Under the pieces are notes generated by a model. The model was given only the letters and a program-made list of their open reading frames with translations. It ran no database searches and was not told the origin of the DNA. A program made the position numbers and the translations under genes. A stretch of 64,000 nt of DNA from Methanocella_A sp964548585 (GTDB lineage Archaea; Halobacteriota; Methanocellia; Methanocellales; Methanocellaceae). The first letter of the stretch is position 1, and the number at the start of each line of letters is the position of its first letter. The stretch covers positions 1 to 64,000 of the forward strand of contig CAZJRS010000002.1 of the NCBI GenBank assembly GCA_964548585.1, in the 5' to 3' direction. Below, piece after piece: positions 7,812 to 15,314 of this stretch.

Positions 7812-9850
7812 GTAAAACGCTTAACATCGCCCTTGCGGGAAACCCCAACGTGGGCAAGTCCACGGTCTTCAACGCGCTGACGGGCGCAAACCAGCACGTG
7901 GGAAACTGGCCCGGAAAGACGGTAGAAAAGAAAGAAGGCAAAGCCGTATACAAGGGACAAACCCTTAACATAGTGGACCTCCCTGGCACCTACAGTCTTA
8001 CGGCATACTCGATGGAAGAGATCGTGGCACGGGACTACCTGATCGAGGAAAGCCCCGACGTCGTGGTTCACGTCATTGATGCTTCAAACATCGAGCGGAA
8101 CCTGTACATGACGACCGAACTGCTAGAGATCGGAGCCAACGTCGTCGTCGCGCTGAACATGAGCGACATCGCCAGAAGCAGGGGCATTGACATCGACCCG
8201 ACTAAAATGGCCGCGCTGCTCAAAGTGCCGGTGGTCAAGCTACAGGCAAACAAGCAGGACGGCATCGATGCCCTGATGGACGAGGTCCTGAAAGCTTCGG
8301 GTAAAGGCAAAGATCTGGCACCGCTCCGCTACGGAAACGAGCTGGACTCACACATCGACCTCATCGCGCTGGCGATCAAAGAGCATGTGAAGCTGCCGGA
8401 AAAATACCGGGCACGATGGGCTGCCATCAAGCTGCTGGAGAACGACTCCGAGATCACGGCAATGTTCGAAAAGCTGGACGGGGGAAAAGCCGTACTGGAG
8501 ATCGCCGCGGCCAACAGCAAGCATCTGAAAGAGATCTTCGGCGACGACATGGACGCAGTCCTGGCAGACGGAAGGTACGGGATGATCGCCGGCCTCGCCC
8601 GGGAAGCAGTGAAAAAGAACACCATCCAGAAGGTCTTCACCTCTGACAAGATCGACAAGATCGTCACCAACCGGCTGCTGGGCATACCCATCTTCCTCGT
8701 CATGATGTGGCTCATGTTCTGGATCACGTTCACCCTGGCGACTCCTCTGTCCGATGTGGTGGACGCGTTCTTCGCGGATACGCTGGCTACGTTTGCCATA
8801 GGAACACTTGAGTCCATGGGCGCGCCACAGATCGCCATTTCGTTCATAGCCGACGCCGTGATCGGTGGCCTGGGTTCGATCTTCGTCTTCGTCCCCATGA
8901 TCTTCGTGCTGTTCCTCATCATCGCCGTGCTGGAGGACTCGGGCTACATGGCCAGAGCCGCCTTCGTCATGGACAAGCTCATGAGCAAAATAGGGCTGCA
9001 CGGCAAGTCGTTCCTCCCGATGATCCTCGGGTTCGGGTGCGGCGTTCCCGCCATCATGGCCACGAGGACGCTGGAGAATGAGCGAGACAGAAAGCTGACA
9101 GTCATGATTGCACCCTTCATGTCGTGTGCCGCCAGACTACCTGTATACATCGTGTTAGCCGCGGCATTCTTCCCCGACAAAGCCGATGTCGTGGTCTTCT
9201 CGCTTTACCTGCTGGGCATCGTCGTCGCCATCGCCACAGGCCTGCTGTTCAAGAATACTCTGTTCAAAGGATCGCTGTCTCCGTTCCTCATGGAGCTACC
9301 GCCATACCGGGTGCCGACGCTCAAGGGTATTCTCATCCACACCTGGGAGAGAGGCTGGCTGTTCATCAAAAAGATGGGTACTGTCATCTTCGCAGTGGTC
9401 ATCATCATCTGGCTCCTCGCTTCGGTCCCGTTCGGGGTGGATTACGCCAGTGAACAGAGCGCCATCGGGATCATAGGCAACGCTATCGCACCGGTATTCG
9501 CCCCGCTAGGGTTCGGTAACTGGCAGAGCAGCGTATCGCTCGTGTTCGGAATCCTGGCCAAGGAAGTCGTGGTAGGCACGATGGGTACCATTATGGGAGT
9601 CGACGACATAGAGACTGACGAAGGAAATACAAGCCTTCTCACAGGCCTGCAGTCGCTGTTCACTCCTCTGACCGCCATCGCGTTCCTGGTGTTCGTGCTG
9701 CTCTACGTGCCCTGCGTGGCCGCAGTCGCAGCCATGGCTAAGGAAATCGGGTGGAAGTGGACCGCATTCCAGGCGGTGTACTCGACTGCTGTAGCCTGGA
9801 TGGCAGCGTTTATCGTCTACCAGGGAGGAACCCTCCTAGGGCTGGGCTGA
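7808..9850 (+). CDS. feoB: FeoB, ferrous iron transporter
   Basis: 680 residues. The cytosolic G domain has G1 GNPNVGKST (residues 11-19), G3 DLPGTYSL and G4 NMSD. After a helical spacer the membrane part begins near residue 290 with about nine segments, including the Gate motif GFGCGVPAIMATRTLENER and the C-terminal CVAAVAAMAKE region. It imports Fe(II), with GTP hydrolysis regulating transport. It is coupled to both feoA genes and followed at 64 nt by the P-type ATPase. All motifs are intact. Confidence 0.97.
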   Translation: MSKTLNIALAGNPNVGKSTVFNALTGANQHVGNWPGKTVEKKEGKAVYKGQTLNIVDLPGTYSLTAYSMEEIVARDYLIEESPDVVVHVIDASNIERNLYMTTELLEIGANVVVALNMSDIARSRGIDIDPTKMAALLKVPVVKLQANKQDGIDALMDEVLKASGKGKDLAPLRYGNELDSHIDLIALAIKEHVKLPEKYRARWAAIKLLENDSEITAMFEKLDGGKAVLEIAAANSKHLKEIFGDDMDAVLADGRYGMIAGLAREAVKKNTIQKVFTSDKIDKIVTNRLLGIPIFLVMMWLMFWITFTLATPLSDVVDAFFADTLATFAIGTLESMGAPQIAISFIADAVIGGLGSIFVFVPMIFVLFLIIAVLEDSGYMARAAFVMDKLMSKIGLHGKSFLPMILGFGCGVPAIMATRTLENERDRKLTVMIAPFMSCAARLPVYIVLAAAFFPDKADVVVFSLYLLGIVVAIATGLLFKNTLFKGSLSPFLMELPPYRVPTLKGILIHTWERGWLFIKKMGTVIFAVVIIIWLLASVPFGVDYASEQSAIGIIGNAIAPVFAPLGFGNWQSSVSLVFGILAKEVVVGTMGTIMGVDDIETDEGNTSLLTGLQSLFTPLTAIAFLVFVLLYVPCVAAVAAMAKEIGWKWTAFQAVYSTAVAWMAAFIVYQGGTLLGLG

Positions 9851-9914
9851 TGTCAGGACAGTGACGTGCTCTGATCGTACCTTGGAGCACATTTTTTTTC
9901 ATCCGGGTGATTTT

Positions 9915-11888
9915 ATGGACTTAAGAAATATTGCTAATGATTCTATCTGTATATTAAGCCGTTACCGGGAATTCCTGCTGGACCCCGGGACTCTTGTCAC
10001 GCTGGCCAGTGGTCTTCTGCTTGCAGCCGCTTTCATCCAGGCTCCGGGAGGAATTCTCCCCGGAGGAGGGCCTGCTGACTCCCGGACGCTTCTTTACCTG
10101 GCTTCCGCGCTGGTCGGCTCCGCCTACATCTGGTGGTCGGCGATCCAGGGTATCCGGGAGCGGGACTTCACCGCAGATATCCCCGTATCTATAGCGACGA
10201 TCGCAGCCATCCTCATAGGACAGTATTCCGCCGCGGCTGTGGTCGCGGTGCTGTTGCTACTGGGCGGCTTACTCGAAGAATTCGTGGCGGCCCGATCTGG
10301 CAAAGCACTCGAAGCGCTTGCAGCGCTTTTACCTGACCGGGTCACTGCCAGAAAGGGCGGCAAGGACGATATCGTTTCACTCCAGTCCATCAAGCCCGGA
10401 GACGTGCTCCTGATCCGCTCCGGCGAGCGGATTGCGGTCGACGGCGAAATCCTCACGGGTACGGCCTCGGTAAACCAGGCGGCCATCACAGGAGAAAGCC
10501 TTCCGGTGGAGAAAAAGCAGGGCGACACGGTTTACGCGGGGACGTTACTTGAGGTAGGTGCCCTGGAGGTTTGCGCAACCAAAATCGGCGACGAGACCAC
10601 CCTGGGCAAGATCCGCCGGATGATCCAGGAAGCGCAGGCAGAAAAGCCGCCTATCGAACGGCTGCTCGACCGGTATGCGAAGCTGTATACTCCCATTGCG
10701 CTCCTCCTGGGGGCTTTGCTCTGGCTCTGGAGCGGTGACGTGATGAGGGCGATCACCGTTCTTATCGTCTTCTGCCCTTGTGTCATGGTGCTGGCGACCC
10801 CGACGGCCCTCGTGGCATCGATCGGTAACGCAGCCCTACGGGGAAGCCTGATCAAGAAGGGAGTTACCATTGAGTCGCTGGCCAAGGTCGACACGGTTGT
10901 CTTCGACAAGACTGGCACTTTAACCAAGGGAACGCCCTGCGTGGTAAAAGTGATCCCTGCAGACCCCGGATCAGAATCCGAACTGATCCGCCTGGCGGCT
11001 ATCGCAGAAAAGTATAGCGAGCACCCGGCAGGCAAAGCCGTGACCGGTTATGCAAAAACGCTGGGCATCGAGATCGCCGACCCTGAAGAGTTCGAGGCGC
11101 TGCCCGGGCTGGGCGTCAGAGTGAAGAAAGACGGCTACGAGATACTGGTGGGCCGGGCGAAAATGATGGAAGAGCGGGGGCTGAGTATGCCGGACAGGCT
11201 TCTCGAGCACTCGTCAGTGCTATCCGGGAGCAGCATCATCGCTGTAGCGGTGGACGGTAAGGTAACAGGGCTCCTCGCACTGGAGGATGAGCTGAGGCCA
11301 GAGTCTATGGCAACAGCCACATCACTGGCCAGGATGGACCTCCGCACCATCATCGTGACCGGGGATAACCGGGCCACAGCAGAGCGCATAGCCAGTATGC
11401 TCGGGATCAAGGAGGTGTACTCCGACGTGATGCCGCATGATAAGGTAGCGATCGTGAAGAAACTGCAGGCGGAAGGCCGCAGCGTCGCCTTCGTCGGAGA
11501 CGGGGTCAACGACGGCCCCGCGCTGGCGTCATCAGACGTAGGCATCGCCATGGGGCTGAGCGGTACCGACGTGGCCATCGAAACAGCAGATATCGGACTG
11601 CTGTCAGACGATCTGTCCAGGATACCCCACATCATCAAGCTGTCCCGGAAAGCCATCGTGACGATCAAGCAAAACGTCGTATTCGCGGTGGGCGTACTAG
11701 GAGCTGCTGTCCTGCTGACCATCCCGGGGATACTATCGCCCGTGACAGGTGCGCTGTTGCACGAGCTGTCCTCTATACCAGTACTGATCAACTCCGCGAG
11801 GCTGATCACCTACCGGTCAGCAATGGTTGTCGAAGAAGAGTCGGAAGTTTCGAAAAGGATAGAGTTATCCGGGCCCGAAGCCTCCTGA
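9915..11888 (+). CDS. P1B-type heavy-metal-translocating ATPase
   Basis: 657 residues from the ATG at 9915, preferred because GGGTGA precedes it at 9905-9910; a GTG frame from 9861 is longer. Motifs: TGES (ITGESLPVEK), membrane metal site CPC in FCPCVMVLATP, phosphorylation loop DKTGTLTKG, SEHPAGKA and GDGVNDGPALA. There is no N-terminal heavy-metal-associated domain. The CPC motif fits Cu, Zn/Cd or related soft metals; specificity is open. It lies directly downstream of feoB in the same direction and may share its transcript, so export of a metal entering with iron is plausible. Confidence 0.92.
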   Translation: MDLRNIANDSICILSRYREFLLDPGTLVTLASGLLLAAAFIQAPGGILPGGGPADSRTLLYLASALVGSAYIWWSAIQGIRERDFTADIPVSIATIAAILIGQYSAAAVVAVLLLLGGLLEEFVAARSGKALEALAALLPDRVTARKGGKDDIVSLQSIKPGDVLLIRSGERIAVDGEILTGTASVNQAAITGESLPVEKKQGDTVYAGTLLEVGALEVCATKIGDETTLGKIRRMIQEAQAEKPPIERLLDRYAKLYTPIALLLGALLWLWSGDVMRAITVLIVFCPCVMVLATPTALVASIGNAALRGSLIKKGVTIESLAKVDTVVFDKTGTLTKGTPCVVKVIPADPGSESELIRLAAIAEKYSEHPAGKAVTGYAKTLGIEIADPEEFEALPGLGVRVKKDGYEILVGRAKMMEERGLSMPDRLLEHSSVLSGSSIIAVAVDGKVTGLLALEDELRPESMATATSLARMDLRTIIVTGDNRATAERIASMLGIKEVYSDVMPHDKVAIVKKLQAEGRSVAFVGDGVNDGPALASSDVGIAMGLSGTDVAIETADIGLLSDDLSRIPHIIKLSRKAIVTIKQNVVFAVGVLGAAVLLTIPGILSPVTGALLHELSSIPVLINSARLITYRSAMVVEEESEVSKRIELSGPEAS

Positions 11889-11914
11889 CAACAAGAATCC
11901 AATCGATAAAAACA

Positions 11915-11942
11915 GCCGCTGTATGTCTGGTTATACAGCGGC
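11915..11942. terminator. perfect 10-bp hairpin after the P-type ATPase
   Basis: GCCGCTGTAT pairs with ATACAGCGGC around an 8-base loop, 27 nt after the ATPase stop. No T-run follows, so it is a possible processing or termination structure rather than a clear terminator. The 55-bp duplicated stretch begins inside the hairpin's 5' arm; hard-to-assemble hairpins are plausible break points. Confidence 0.4.
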
Positions 11943-11976
11943 ACTTCAACCGCAGGAGACTATACCTTGAAAAAAG
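11922..11976. repeat. 55-bp exact duplicate, left of the gap
   Basis: Identical over all 55 bases to 12077-12131 on the other side of the N run. Most likely two contig ends sharing one assembly k-mer rather than biological repeats. Confidence 0.9.
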
Positions 11977-12076
11977 NNNNNNNNNNNNNNNNNNNNNNNN
12001 NNNNNNNNNNNNNNNNNNNNNNNNNNNNNNNNNNNNNNNNNNNNNNNNNNNNNNNNNNNNNNNNNNNNNNNNNNNN
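11977..12076. other. assembly gap of 100 N
   Basis: Exactly 100 unknown bases, the conventional placeholder for a gap of unknown size. Both flanks are the same 55-mer, so the true distance may be zero or negative (contigs simply overlap). Confidence 0.97.
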
Positions 12077-12131
12077 TATGTCTGGTTATACAGCGGCACT
12101 TCAACCGCAGGAGACTATACCTTGAAAAAAG
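12077..12131. repeat. 55-bp exact duplicate, right of the gap
   Basis: Exact copy of 11922-11976. Collapsing the two copies would join the contigs directly. Confidence 0.9.
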
Positions 12132-12252
12132 GTATCTGCTCTTCCGGGCGCTGATCGGCGAGGAAGAGGCGTATATGGAAAGATGTTTCGGCGAGGAGTA
12201 CCTGGCCTACAAGCGCAGAGTCAACGCGGTCTTCGCGACACTGATCCGGTAA
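12079..12252 (+). pseudogene. C-terminal fragment of an isoprenylcysteine carboxyl methyltransferase-like protein
   Basis: The frame ending at TAA 12250-12252 encodes IGEEEAYMERCFGEEYLAYK and then a short basic tail, the signature C-terminus of ICMT/PEMT-type membrane methyltransferases. No start codon or transmembrane part is present downstream of the gap. Either the 5' part lies in the unknown gap, or, if the contigs overlap, this is a decayed remnant behind the P-type ATPase. The frame stays open through the left copy of the 55-mer without an initiation codon, which favours a remnant. Confidence 0.5.
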
Positions 12253-12335
12253 TACTGCGCAGCGGCATCGTCCCAGCCAAACCGGGACGTTTTGACACAG
12301 CCAGAGCCACGTGTAACTAGGCTGTACTGGCTTAT

Positions 12336-12350
12336 CCTAATTTTTCTAGT
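12336..12350. promoter_or_regulatory. probable DtxR-type operator upstream of the feoC-like gene
   Basis: CCTAATTTTTCTAGT matches CCTAA-N5-YTAGG except for the last base. CGACCTACC follows at about 12364, echoing the bases after CGTTATTAC in the other copies. GTAAATAAGG (12374-12383) is a possible TATA element for the downstream ATG at 12408. Confidence 0.45.
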
Positions 12351-12407
12351 GTAGTTTTCTTATCGACCTACCGGTAAATAAGGGTCATATATAGAGGTAA
12401 AAACACG

Positions 12408-12677
12408 ATGCTAAAAGATGTATTAAAGGCGATCGACAGCGGAAAGGTGTCGAGAAAAGAAGACCTGGCGGCGCTTGTTAACATGGATGCCTCAGCAGTC
12501 GACGGAATGCTCGACTTCCTCGTGAAGCGGGAGTACCTGAAAGTGAGTGAAGCTGCCCTGCCAACCTGTGGCTCAAGCTGTGGCCACTGTGGCAGGCACA
12601 GCAGTTGTGCGCCCGGGAACAAGACCTATGTGGTCACTGAAAAGGGTAAGCGGTTAGCAGGCAACCACGCGGGATAG
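12408..12677 (+). CDS. feoC: FeoC-like winged-helix protein with a cysteine cluster
   Basis: 89 residues: an N-terminal winged helix (residues 1-45), then CGSSCGHCGRHSSC around 54-67, a four-cysteine cluster typical of FeoC proteins that bind an oxygen-sensitive iron-sulfur cluster, and a final strand VVTEKGKRLAG. FeoC is thought to stabilise or regulate FeoB. GAGG lies upstream of the ATG. The gene sits downstream of feoAAB and the ATPase and has its own CCTAA-type operator, consistent with one iron regulon. Confidence 0.8.
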   Translation: MLKDVLKAIDSGKVSRKEDLAALVNMDASAVDGMLDFLVKREYLKVSEAALPTCGSSCGHCGRHSSCAPGNKTYVVTEKGKRLAGNHAG

Positions 12678-12713
12678 GCTCCCTGACCGGCGACCGATAA
12701 AGAGGAGATCACA

Positions 12714-13079
12714 ATGACTACAGACGAATTTCGGAAAGAGCTCGGGCTGAGCATCAGGAGTACCCGCGGGCTGCTCCACCACTTCCGCAAGGATGACGAG
12801 CGAGACGATCTGGACGGGCTGCTCGATCAGATCTATTGTAAGGCTGACAGGGATGACCTACAGGAAAGCGATTGCGTGAAATTCCTGGCGATCCTCAGGA
12901 TCCTGCGGAGAGCTTTGAGCAGGGCCATTAATGGTGAAGCGGTCCTGTGGACAGATATCCACGTGTTAAAGGCCTGCATCAGAAAAACGCTCGGTGTTTC
13001 CAGCCATGACAATGCCAGGCAGGCTTTTCACATGGCGGCCGGTAATGAGACTGGCCTGGTATTTGGCCAGAGCCATTAA
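12714..13079 (+). CDS. uncharacterised 121-aa helical protein in the iron cluster
   Basis: Starts at ATG after GAGGAG, 37 nt behind the feoC-like stop and probably co-transcribed with it. The protein is charged and helical (KDDERDDLDGLLDQIY, then an alanine/leucine-rich helix AILRILRRALSRAI), has two cysteines and no membrane segment. I do not recognise a family. Position suggests a role linked to iron transport, but this is only guilt by association. Confidence 0.6.
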   Translation: MTTDEFRKELGLSIRSTRGLLHHFRKDDERDDLDGLLDQIYCKADRDDLQESDCVKFLAILRILRRALSRAINGEAVLWTDIHVLKACIRKTLGVSSHDNARQAFHMAAGNETGLVFGQSH

Positions 13080-13134
13080 CAAAGCGCAAGAGCCAGTTGA
13101 CTTGCAGCTTGCTTTTACGGCATTTTAGAGTTTT

Positions 13135-13263
13135 CTATCTCCGGTTCCAGGCATAGTAGCCTTTCATACTCGGAGAACCGTGGATGGCCTTGCCCTTGAG
13201 GGAGATATATACGTGGATATCCAGCCAGCCCTCCGCCAGCTCTACCATCGCGAGCTGCGGCAT
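13135..13263 (-). CDS. possible 42-aa protein behind the ATC-hydrolase-like gene
   Basis: A 42-codon frame starting ATG CCG CAG two bases after the upstream TAG, with GGAG about 12 nt before. The predicted peptide has a strand-like WLDIHVYISLKGKAI centre and a basic end YYAWNRR. Spacing is operon-like and composition looks coding, but no family is recognised. Confidence 0.35.
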   Translation of the reverse strand: MPQLAMVELAEGWLDIHVYISLKGKAIHGSPSMKGYYAWNRR

Positions 13264-13265
13264 CG

Positions 13266-14051
13266 CTAATTCTCCGGCTTCCTGCCCTTTCTCGTGTAGC
13301 ACTGGTCGCAGACGCTCTTCCCTGTCGCCAGAGTGCCCTCCCTGTGGTACTCGAAGCCCGCTTCCTTGCACAGCTGCCCGAAGTAGACCTCGTCACCCCG
13401 GCAGGACGTGATATAGCACAGGTAAGGGTCGCCCAGCTTCTTCGCCACTTCGTAAAAGGCGCAGTACGTCACGTTCAGTTGGAAGGAGTCTTGATCGTCT
13501 TTCGCTATGGTATACGCCTCTATCCCGGACTCTGTCATCCGGTCCATTAGCGCCTTATAGTACTGCTTGAACGGCGGCAGAAAATCCCCTCTGCCACAGG
13601 CTGTGAACGTTGCTGCCGATGCGAACATCTCCTCCATAATCTCGTACGAGGCGGAGTCCCCGAACTCAAACCGCAGTGCCTGCAGCCGATCCCTGCCGAT
13701 CTTCGCTGCTACTGCCTTGTTCACGACGAACTTCTTAATGATGTTATCAAGGTCCTTTCTCGATATGCCCCTTGCCAGGAGGTCGGACCAGTCCAGCTCC
13801 CTCGCCGCATGGAAATCGCCTTTGAATGTTTTAAGAAGGCCGATCGTGCCGCCCGTCCCCAGCGCCCACAGTAGCTTCAGGGAAAATTTACCCGTAGCCT
13901 TGAGCACTCTCAACTTCTTGCCGGCCGGCATCGATGAGATGCCCATCTCCATGATGTTCTTGCCATAATTTTTCAAATCTTCGACTTTCATATCGCTTTG
14001 CGGCATTGGTTTGCCTCCGTCAGGAGCTATGGTCTGGTCAGGGAAGGTCAT
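13266..14051 (-). CDS. L-2-amino-thiazoline-4-carboxylic acid hydrolase-like protein
   Basis: 261 residues. The C-terminal half carries the ATC-hydrolase family (PF14196) pattern NVTYCAFYEVAKKLGD, then CYITSCRGDEVYFGQL, and a final cysteine pair CDQCYTRKG. In bacteria the founding enzyme makes cysteine from thiazoline carboxylate; most relatives are uncharacterised. The start at 14051 follows GGTGCA; an ATG at codon 16 is an alternative. A perfect TTTAGGTATACCTAAA palindrome lies 36 bp upstream, so control by the divergent repressor is likely. Confidence 0.75.
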   Translation of the reverse strand: MTFPDQTIAPDGGKPMPQSDMKVEDLKNYGKNIMEMGISSMPAGKKLRVLKATGKFSLKLLWALGTGGTIGLLKTFKGDFHAARELDWSDLLARGISRKDLDNIIKKFVVNKAVAAKIGRDRLQALRFEFGDSASYEIMEEMFASAATFTACGRGDFLPPFKQYYKALMDRMTESGIEAYTIAKDDQDSFQLNVTYCAFYEVAKKLGDPYLCYITSCRGDEVYFGQLCKEAGFEYHREGTLATGKSVCDQCYTRKGRKPEN

Positions 14052-14086
14052 TGCACCGATATGTCCCGGTCATGTCACAGCAATAA

Positions 14087-14102
14087 TTTAGGTATACCTA
14101 AA
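14087..14102. promoter_or_regulatory. perfect 16-bp palindromic operator, ATC-hydrolase side
   Basis: TTTAGGTATACCTAAA reads the same on both strands and resembles DtxR-family sites (TTAGG..CCTAA). It lies between divergent genes, nearer the ATC-hydrolase-like gene, where it would block that promoter. Confidence 0.65.
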
Positions 14103-14199
14103 TATTTTTAACGTATATAAGTTTATCGTATGTGGGGAAGCAGAGACTCTAATCTATTGTAGACGATAGCGTCAGGCGTTTTCAATATGGTTTCGGCAT

Positions 14200-14215
14200 A
14201 CCTAATTTTTTAGGT
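14200..14215. promoter_or_regulatory. operator overlapping the regulator promoter
   Basis: ACCTAATTTTTTAGGT is a perfect palindrome of the CCTAA-N4-TTAGG type. It abuts the TATA box GATATATA at about 14219-14226, exactly where a repressor would block archaeal TBP/TFB binding. Autoregulation by the DtxR-family gene is the natural reading. Confidence 0.7.
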
Positions 14216-14250
14216 AAAAGATATATACCATGCTTGCACTCACTAGGATC

Positions 14251-14658
14251 ATGCTATCCGAAAGGGCTGAGGACTACCTTGAGGCCATCTATGTCGTAGA
14301 CCTGAAGAAAGGCTATGTGAGGGTGAAGGACCTGGCGGCCCAGCTAAGTGTCAGCTGTCCGAGCACCATCGAAATGTTGAAAAAGCTCGCCGAGAAGAAG
14401 CTCATCAACTACGAAAAGTACGGTGGTATCACACTTACCGCCGAAGGCGATGAGATCGCTCGTGTCATCAAGGACCGGCACGATACCCTCGTCAGGCTGC
14501 TATCCATTGCCGGTGTACCGGATGATATCGCCAATAAAGACGCATGTATCATCGAGCACCACCTGAGCCCGAAGTCGCTGGAGCAGCTTAAAAAGCTGGT
14601 AGTATCCCTGGAAGGCGAAAAAGCCCACTGTGTCCAGGGTCTTTCCCTGACAAACTAG
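14251..14658 (+). CDS. DtxR/MntR-family metal-dependent transcriptional repressor
   Basis: 135 residues: MLSERAEDYLEAIY opening, a winged helix with VRVKDLAAQLSVSCPSTIEMLKKL (written here in part) and a dimerisation/metal-binding domain with EHHLSP and a KAHCVQG end. Iron or manganese would make it bind DNA. I choose ATG 14251 rather than 14230 because the TATA box at 14219-14226 places the transcript start near 14248, i.e. a leaderless mRNA. The C-terminal half is duplicated, with frameshifts, at 19935-20218. Metal identity is undetermined; feo neighbours favour iron. Confidence 0.88.
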   Translation: MLSERAEDYLEAIYVVDLKKGYVRVKDLAAQLSVSCPSTIEMLKKLAEKKLINYEKYGGITLTAEGDEIARVIKDRHDTLVRLLSIAGVPDDIANKDACIIEHHLSPKSLEQLKKLVVSLEGEKAHCVQGLSLTN

Positions 14659-14674
14659 ATCGGGCAAAGGGGAG

Positions 14675-14689
14675 CCTAACTTTTCTAGG
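14675..14689. promoter_or_regulatory. operator before cysteine-rich miniprotein 1
   Basis: CCTAACTTTTCTAGG, a CCTAA-N5-YTAGG site, 17 bp after the repressor stop. CAAATATTC at about 14706 is a TATA-like element and CGTTATTAC at 14725-14733 lies near the expected transcription start. Confidence 0.6.
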
Positions 14690-14760
14690 GGGCCTTCTAA
14701 CACCCCAAATATTCCTCGGGAAGTCGTTATTACTACCTATCTGCCTTCTTCAGGTTGTAC

Positions 14761-14784
14761 AATGCGGTGCCGCAACCCCGCATT
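14761..14784 (+). ncRNA. conserved leader hairpin, copy A
   Basis: AATGCGG pairs with CCGCATT (seven Watson-Crick pairs). The equivalent stems in copies B (20321-20344) and C (21836-21860) differ at pair positions 1, 2 and 7 yet stay paired, i.e. compensatory changes. It lies just before the GAGGGA ribosome site of the miniprotein, so it could modulate translation. Confidence 0.55.
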
Positions 14785-14795
14785 GAGGGAATAAC

Positions 14796-14924
14796 ATGGG
14801 ATGCAACTGTAACGGAAACTGTAAAGACTATGGAAAGCCCGGGTGCCTGTGTGCACTCCGAGATAACCTGAAGCGGGCCCAGTCCGAGTACGTCGAGGAA
14901 CCCGGCGCGGACAAGCCTGACTAG
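14796..14924 (+). CDS. 42-aa cysteine-rich miniprotein 1 (MGCNCNGNCKD type)
   Basis: A 42-codon gene with GAGGGA five bases before the ATG. It begins MGCNCNGNCKDYGKPGCLC: five cysteines in the first 19 residues, then a charged helical tail ending EPGADKPD. A paralog with the same length lies at 20356. The spacing of cysteines suggests binding of iron, zinc or a small iron-sulfur cluster. The preceding CCTAA-N5-CTAGG operator ties it to the metal regulon. Family not recognised; too short for routine gene calling. Confidence 0.7.
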   Translation: MGCNCNGNCKDYGKPGCLCALRDNLKRAQSEYVEEPGADKPD

Positions 14925-14950
14925 GATCAGGCACACATATATAGCTAGTA

Positions 14951-15042
14951 AACTCCGGTTCAGGTATAAACCGCCTCATAATTCCTGTCACGCCGGTGCA
15001 TTTCGGAAGGACCATCAGGTCCTCCGGCGCCGGCTTTGGCAG
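14951..15042 (+). ncRNA. structured RNA element, copy A
   Basis: Contains a CGGTT/AACCG stem-loop, then a long composite helix: CTGTCA (14985-14990) with TGGCAG (15037-15042), GCCGGTGC (14992-14999) with GCGCCGGC (15027-15034), and an apical GGACC/GGTCC. Copies B and C keep these helices with G-U or compensating changes. It follows the miniprotein stop by 26 nt and may be its 3' UTR or an independent RNA. The rest of the gap to 15314 holds the promoter of the next gene. Confidence 0.55.
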
Positions 15043-15246
15043 AAGGCTTGATTAGGGTATATCCTGCTCATGAAGGAAGTTGATTTTATATGGTTCCTAT
15101 TCACTTTGCTCACCTGAATCATGTCAATGCCTGACAATTAGTCGATTTTTCATACTGGTTGAATACGACGATTTGTTTTATGGCACAATCACATATTATT
15201 ATCAGTTTTAGCTTTGTCATATCAATTTAGAGTCTACGAAGAAATC

Positions 15247-15256
15247 TTTTATATAG
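15247..15256 (+). promoter_or_regulatory. TATA box of the toxin-like surface protein gene
   Basis: TTTTATATAG, about 60 bp before the ATG at 15315, predicts a start near 15278 and a leader of some 35 nt with GGTGGT before the start codon. Confidence 0.6.
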
Positions 15257-15314
15257 TAGCAAATAGTTGAAACTAAGTGTTTGCCATTACTGGGTATGGC
15301 ATAGGTGGTCAGCC

